A stretch of DNA of 64,000 bases from Marinirhabdus sp050859505 (GTDB lineage: Bacteria; Bacteroidota; Bacteroidia; Flavobacteriales; Flavobacteriaceae): the NCBI RefSeq assembly GCF_050859505.1, contig NZ_CP193934.1:620001-684000 (forward strand). Reading direction: 5' to 3'. Of this stretch, positions 59,648 through 64,000 are shown one piece after another. Positions within the stretch are counted from its first letter, which is position 1. Every line of letters starts with the position of its first letter. The notes below the pieces were generated by a model. That model did not search any database, had not been told where the DNA came from, and was given only the letters and a program-made list of their open reading frames with translations. A program made the translations under genes and the position numbers.

Positions 59648-61870
59648 ATGAAAAGTAAACTCTTATGGGTTGTACTCCTCTGTTGTGCATTTGTAAAAGC
59701 ACAGACCTTAAGTGGTGTAGTAACAAACCAAAATAACCAACCAATTGAAGACGTTGCCATCTTTAACAAAAATAGCAGTACACACTCACACACCAACGCC
59801 AATGGCGAATTTACCATTGATAAAACAACTACTAACGACAAACTTTATTTCTCGTATCTGGGTTTTTCGCCGTACACATATACGGTAAAAACTGCAGATT
59901 CAAATACTCAAATTACCATTATACTTACTCAAAATGCAGTGTCTCTGGAGCAAATAGTTATTAGTCCAAAAGTAGATGTCCTTAATAGCATCGTAAACAT
60001 AGACCTTGAAAATAATCCCGTGAAAAACTCCCAAGAAATACTGCGGAAGGTTCCTGGACTTATCATTGGCCAACACGCTGGTGGTGGGAAAGCAGAACAA
60101 ATTTTTCTGCGTGGGTTCGATATAGACCACGGGACCGATATTAACTTAACGGTAGATGGACTCCCTGTAAACATGGTATCCCACGCCCACGGACAAGGCT
60201 ACAGCGATTTGCATTTTTTAATTCCTGAAACCTTAGATAAAATTGAATTCGGCAAAGGACCTTATTATGCCGAACGAGGCGATTTTACAACTGCTGGTTA
60301 CGTAGCATTTAAGACAAAAGATAACGTGAAAAACAGCTTTATTTCGCAAGAAATTGGTGATTTCAATGCATTTAGAACCGTTGGTGTTTTTAAGTTATTG
60401 GAAACCGAGACATCTAATGCGTATGTAGCAAGTTCATTAAATACATTTGACGGCCCGTATGAATCTCCACAGAATTTTAACCGGTTTAATATTATGGGAA
60501 AATATACTTTTGAACTTGCAGGAGATCAAAAAATATCACTTTTAGCCTCACATTTTACCAGTAAATGGGACGCTTCGGGGCAAATACCGCAGCGGGCGGT
60601 AGACGCAGGGCTTATAGGTCGTTTTGGTGCCGTAGACGACACTGAGGGCGGTACTACCAGCCGAACAAATTTCTTAGTAAACCATGTAAATAAACTGAAT
60701 GACCATTCAAAATTGGAAAGCAGTGCTTATGTTTCACACTATGATTTTGAATTATTTTCCAACTTTACCTTTTTCTTGGAAGATCCGGTAAACGGTGATC
60801 AAATACGCCAGTTTGAAGATCGAACTATTCTTGGTTTTCAAACGGCCTATTCAGAAGATACATCGTTCTTTGAAAATGATTTTGAATACACCGCAGGAGC
60901 CGGTGTTCGGTATGACGATGTGAACGACATACAACTTTCCCGGACAAAAAATAGAGACCAATTACTGGAACGCCTTGCCTTTGGAAATGTAGACCAGATA
61001 AATACGTTCGGTTTTATAAAAACAAAATATACCACTGGAGATTTTACTTTATCGCCAGAAATCCGGTTGGATTACTTTAAATTCGATTACGAAAATAAAT
61101 TGACCGAAACCTACGACAACAAAAGCGAAAGCAAGGTCTTTGCCAGCCCAAAATTTAAAGCTACCTATAATCCCAACCAGCAATTTCAATTGTTTGCCAA
61201 AACAGGAATCGGTTTTCACTCCAATGACGCTAGAGTTGTAGTAGCCAATAACGGCGAAGACATTTTACCAGCTGCCTACGGAGCAGATCTGGGAGCTATT
61301 TATAAAGTGACAGATAAACTGGTTTTAAACAGCGCCGTCTGGGCTTTGTTTTTGGAACAGGAATTTGTGTATGTAGGCGATGCAGGAATTGTGGAACCAA
61401 GTGGAAAAACCCGAAGAACGGGAATAGATTTTGGAGCGCGCTACGAAGCTTTTAACTGGTTGTATCTTTTTGGGGACATTAACTATACCTATGGTCGCAG
61501 TACAGAAGAAGCTGATGGCGAAGATTTTATACCCTTGGCTCCAGATGTTACCTCAACCGGAGGTGTGTCTTTTGAAAATATAGGTGCATTTTCTGGCGGA
61601 TTAAACTATCGCTACATCAAAGATCGCCCCGCCAATGAAGACAACAGTATTGTGGCAGAAGGGTATTTTGTGACCGATCTAACCGCAAATTATACCTATA
61701 AAAACTTCGTCTTCAGTGTAATCGTTGAAAATCTCTTCGACACAGAATGGAACGAAACACAATTTGCAACGGAGAGCAGGTTGTTTAACGAGCCAGAAGC
61801 TGTGGAGGAAATTCACTTTACACCAGGAACGCCGTTTTTTATAAGAGGGAAGGTTACGGTTAATTTTTAA
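59648..61870 (+). CDS. TonB-dependent receptor, probably metal (zinc) type
   Basis: The 740-residue receptor has a signal peptide (LLCCAFVKAQ), a CarboxypepD-like domain (about 20-100), a plug with IFLRGFDIDHGTDINLTVDG and a histidine-containing MVSHAHGQGYSDLHFLIPE, and a barrel ending FTPGTPFFIRGKVTVNF. The His-Ala-His plug segment resembles that of zinc and nickel receptors. The His-rich protein upstream supports metal uptake, which is inference. A hairpin follows at 61888. Confidence 0.9.
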   Translation: MKSKLLWVVLLCCAFVKAQTLSGVVTNQNNQPIEDVAIFNKNSSTHSHTNANGEFTIDKTTTNDKLYFSYLGFSPYTYTVKTADSNTQITIILTQNAVSLEQIVISPKVDVLNSIVNIDLENNPVKNSQEILRKVPGLIIGQHAGGGKAEQIFLRGFDIDHGTDINLTVDGLPVNMVSHAHGQGYSDLHFLIPETLDKIEFGKGPYYAERGDFTTAGYVAFKTKDNVKNSFISQEIGDFNAFRTVGVFKLLETETSNAYVASSLNTFDGPYESPQNFNRFNIMGKYTFELAGDQKISLLASHFTSKWDASGQIPQRAVDAGLIGRFGAVDDTEGGTTSRTNFLVNHVNKLNDHSKLESSAYVSHYDFELFSNFTFFLEDPVNGDQIRQFEDRTILGFQTAYSEDTSFFENDFEYTAGAGVRYDDVNDIQLSRTKNRDQLLERLAFGNVDQINTFGFIKTKYTTGDFTLSPEIRLDYFKFDYENKLTETYDNKSESKVFASPKFKATYNPNQQFQLFAKTGIGFHSNDARVVVANNGEDILPAAYGADLGAIYKVTDKLVLNSAVWALFLEQEFVYVGDAGIVEPSGKTRRTGIDFGARYEAFNWLYLFGDINYTYGRSTEEADGEDFIPLAPDVTSTGGVSFENIGAFSGGLNYRYIKDRPANEDNSIVAEGYFVTDLTANYTYKNFVFSVIVENLFDTEWNETQFATESRLFNEPEAVEEIHFTPGTPFFIRGKVTVNF

Positions 61871-61887
61871 ATATTTTAAATTAAGCG

Positions 61888-61935
61888 ATGTTCATTTTTT
61901 TTACCTTGCGCTAAACAAGGTATTTAAATGAACAT
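61888..61935 (+). promoter_or_regulatory. Long hairpin covering the rimK start codon
   Basis: ATGTTCATTT (61888-61897) pairs with AAATGAACAT (61926-61935), and TACCTTG (61902-61908) with CAAGGTA (61916-61922) around a 7-base loop: 17 bp with a small internal bulge. The right outer arm contains the ATG at 61928. In RNA it would hide the start codon, if transcription begins upstream. It may also act as a terminator or operator for the receptor gene. Confidence 0.6.
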
Positions 61936-62800
61936 TGCTATTTTATCACGGGGCGAATCCCTGTACTCTACACAAAGCCTTATAAAGGCTGGCGAAGCCA
62001 GAAACCACACCATGGAAGTTTTGAATCCATTATATTTTAACCTTGCGGTAGAAGATGGAAAGGCAGTGCTCTATTATCATGACGAAGTTATTGACGACCT
62101 AAACGCTGTGATTCCACGCATTGGTGCGAGTAACACTTTTCAAGGCACTTCGTTGGTTCGGCATTTTGAAGCTGCGGGTGTGGCTTCTACCGTTTCTTCG
62201 GAAGGCATTTTTAATTCTCGTGATAAATGGACGTGCTTTCAGCTATTAGTTAAAGCACAAATTCCAGTGCCAAATACGGTTTTAGGAGGGTATTATGATG
62301 CAGAAGTAGTGCTTCAGAAATTCAAAGACAAACCCGTTATCATCAAAATATTGGAAGGAACGCACGGGCAGGGAGTGATTCTTTCCGAAAGCAACCAAAA
62401 TGCACTCGCTACCGTTGAAACGTTACAAGCCAGTAATGTAAATTTTATCTTGCAAGAATATATTGCCGAATCTAAAGGCGCCGACATACGTGCCATTGTA
62501 GTAGACGGGGTAGTAATAGCTGCTATGCGGCGACAGTGCAAGGCAGGAGATTTTAGATCTAATTTACATCGTGGCGGAACTTCAGAAGTACTTCAGCTTA
62601 GTTATGAAGAAGAAAAGGTAGCGCTTAAAGCAGCCAAAATCTTAAACTTAAGTGTTTGTGGAGTAGATATTTTACAATCGGCTCGCGGGCCATTAGTGTT
62701 AGAGGTAAATAGTACCCCAGGCCTAGAGGGCATTGAAACCACTACAGGTAAAAATATTTCTAAAAGTATTATTGGATATTTGGAACGGACTAAGCGTTAA
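61928..62800 (+). CDS. rimK: RimK-family ATP-grasp ligase, first copy
   Basis: The 290-residue protein is a complete RimK-like ligase: N-terminal domain (MNIAILSRGESLYSTQSLIK, VIPRIGAS), then ATP-grasp with KPVIIKILEGTHGQGVIL, ILQEYIAESKGADIRAIVV and LVLEVNSTPGLEGIE. RimK adds glutamates to the C-terminus of ribosomal protein S6 or similar targets using ATP. The gene is followed by a RimB-like protease and a second RimK. The start codon lies within a hairpin. Confidence 0.9.
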   Translation: MNIAILSRGESLYSTQSLIKAGEARNHTMEVLNPLYFNLAVEDGKAVLYYHDEVIDDLNAVIPRIGASNTFQGTSLVRHFEAAGVASTVSSEGIFNSRDKWTCFQLLVKAQIPVPNTVLGGYYDAEVVLQKFKDKPVIIKILEGTHGQGVILSESNQNALATVETLQASNVNFILQEYIAESKGADIRAIVVDGVVIAAMRRQCKAGDFRSNLHRGGTSEVLQLSYEEEKVALKAAKILNLSVCGVDILQSARGPLVLEVNSTPGLEGIETTTGKNISKSIIGYLERTKR

Positions 62801-62877
62801 ATCTTGTATAAATTTCGGTCAAATTTCACGTGTTGTACGTGGTTTTAGTACCTTTCAGCCAAAATAAATTCAACTTT

Positions 62878-63309
62878 TTGAAACGAAACATAGGAAGAAC
62901 CGATAAAGCAGATTTCCCACTCTTACATTTACACGATATTGATGTAAAGATAGACACAGGTGCCTACACCTCTAGTATTCATTGTAAAAACATGAAGGTA
63001 GAAGATGGCTACCTTAAGTGTGTGTTTTTAGATCCGGAACATGCTGCTTATCACGAAAAAGAATTTATTTTTGACAAATATGACGTACGCGTGGTTAAAA
63101 GCAGCAATGGTGTTTCACAAACACGCTATCGTATTTTAACCGAAATTGAACTCTTCGGAAAAATAATTCCTATTTTCTTAACCTTGAGTGACCGTGAGGA
63201 AATGAAATACCCTGTTTTATTGGGGCGTAAATTTTTAACCAAACGCTTTGTGGTAGATATTAATAAAACAAACCTTTCGCATAAATTAAAATTGAAACAT
63301 GAACATTAA
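62878..63309 (+). CDS. RimB-like retropepsin-type protease
   Basis: The protein (143 residues from a TTG at 62878) begins MKRNIGRTDKADFPLLHLHD and has the aspartyl motif VKIDTGAYTSS (Asp26) and the second strand PVLLGRKFL of pfam05618-type proteases. In Pseudomonas, RimB of this family trims glutamate tails added by RimK. A longer frame starts at the GTG at 62830, but the extra 16 residues are unlike relatives. It overlaps the next rimK gene by 11 bp. Confidence 0.82.
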   Translation: MKRNIGRTDKADFPLLHLHDIDVKIDTGAYTSSIHCKNMKVEDGYLKCVFLDPEHAAYHEKEFIFDKYDVRVVKSSNGVSQTRYRILTEIELFGKIIPIFLTLSDREEMKYPVLLGRKFLTKRFVVDINKTNLSHKLKLKHEH

Positions 63310-64000
63310 AATATTATCTGCTGCACCCAACTTATATTCTACGCAACGTATTGTAGAAGCTGCCGAGAAACGAAAGCACACAGTTGAAATTATTAACCAT
63401 ACCAAATGTGATATCGTTATTGAGAAGAAAAACCCTTGCGTTTATTATAAAGGTAAAAAAATTGAAAATGTAGATGCTGTAATTCCAAGGATTGGCGCTT
63501 CAGTTACATTTTATGGTACCGCAGTAGTACGACAATTTGAAATGATGCGCTGCTTTACCACAACAGAGTCAATGGCATTGGTGCGTTCACGGGACAAATT
63601 ACGTAGCTTACAAATTCTATCTCGAGCTGGCATGGGTCTTCCTAAAACTATTTTTACCAACTATTCAAAAAATGTAGCGGGTATTGTAGATCAAGTAGGC
63701 GGGGCTCCAGTTATTATAAAATTACTGGAAGGAACTCAAGGAATTGGCGTTATTCTGGCTGAAACAAAAAAAGCAGCCGAGAGCGTTATCGAGGCATTTA
63801 ATAATTTACAGGCACGGGTAATTGTACAAGAATTTATTAAAGAAGCAGGAGGTGCAGATATAAGAGCAATTGTGATAGATGGGCGTGTAGTTGGTGCTAT
63901 GAAACGCCAAGGAAAAGAAGGTGAGTTTAGAAGCAATTTACACCGTGGTGGCACCGCCGAAATTATAGAACTCACAGACGAAGAAGAAACAGCTGCTATT
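63299..64000 (+). CDS. rimK: RimK-family ATP-grasp ligase, second copy (cut by window end)
   Basis: The 234 visible residues from the ATG at 63299 match the first copy: MNIKILSAAPNLYSTQRIVE, VIPRIGASVTFYGT, PVIIKLLEGTQGIGVIL, IVQEFIKEAGGADIRAIVID. The C-terminus lies beyond 64000. The two copies share clear similarity in every block, so they arose by duplication. It is cotranscribed with the protease gene (11-bp overlap). Confidence 0.88.
   Translation, partial: MNIKILSAAPNLYSTQRIVEAAEKRKHTVEIINHTKCDIVIEKKNPCVYYKGKKIENVDAVIPRIGASVTFYGTAVVRQFEMMRCFTTTESMALVRSRDKLRSLQILSRAGMGLPKTIFTNYSKNVAGIVDQVGGAPVIIKLLEGTQGIGVILAETKKAAESVIEAFNNLQARVIVQEFIKEAGGADIRAIVIDGRVVGAMKRQGKEGEFRSNLHRGGTAEIIELTDEEETAAI

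Overview
The window looks like a chromosomal segment of a marine-type member of the Flavobacteriaceae (Bacteroidetes). It is AT-rich. It has several promoters of the Bacteroidetes type (-7 box TAnnTTTG, best seen before tRNA-Gln at 27413-27443). It also carries TonB-dependent receptors with carboxypeptidase-like N-termini, DUF5689 lipoproteins, Flavobacteriaceae-style conserved genes and a flexirubin/aryl-polyene pigment cluster. No phage, IS element, CRISPR array or rRNA operon was seen. The accessory character comes from the pigment locus, a 143/144-bp tandem repeat array and several uptake loci.

Layout. 1-1865 (minus): start of infB, then nusA and rimP, with an attenuator-like hairpin in the rimP leader. 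2138-3617 (plus): universal stress protein and a lipoprotein with a C9A8 tract. 3873-22575 (minus): a tightly packed 18-gene pigment operon, read from an ammonia-lyase very like characterised flavobacterial tyrosine ammonia-lyases through a ketoreductase, acyltransferase, two hotdog dehydratases, ketosynthases with a chain-length-factor-like partner, one ACP, methyltransferase, deacetylase, LolA-like carrier, glycosyltransferase, MMPL exporter, JmjC/cupin protein, C45 acyltransferase-like lipoprotein and a PaaK-like ligase. A flavin halogenase-like gene diverges from it at 22657. The route inferred is tyrosine to 4-coumarate, loading on ACP, iterative type II extension to a polyene, then tailoring, acyl transfer and export. 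The dialkylresorcinol genes darA/darB of classical flexirubin loci are not in the window.

24026-27443: TPR-type histidine kinase, a small membrane protein, the tandem repeat array, and tRNA-Gln with its promoter and terminator. 27632-36336: DUF2723 membrane protein, a second deacetylase with an in-frame insertion, a surface protein of beta-helix type, a thioredoxin variant, a metallophosphoesterase and a glycosylasparaginase. 36718-36830: a possible small RNA. 36947-43185: DUF5689 lipoprotein and TonB receptor divergent from a secreted endonuclease/exonuclease/phosphatase, with a perfect 24-bp palindrome between them. 43207-46098: response regulator, CHASE3-type histidine kinase, response regulator and a 4-TM protein. 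46202-50227: a second TonB receptor and an M23 peptidase lipoprotein.

50360-54689: tryptophan 2,3-dioxygenase, a DUF3108 protein, 4-hydroxyphenylpyruvate dioxygenase and homogentisate dioxygenase (aromatic amino acid catabolism). 54750-58927: patatin/BamA-type outer-membrane phospholipase preceded by 8-bp tandem repeats, and uvrC. 59063-61870: a His-rich small secreted protein and a third TonB receptor, probably metal uptake. 61928-64000: RimK, RimB-like protease and RimK (the last cut by the window end), with a long hairpin over the first RimK start codon. Start codons TTG and GTG are unusually common, above all in the pigment operon.
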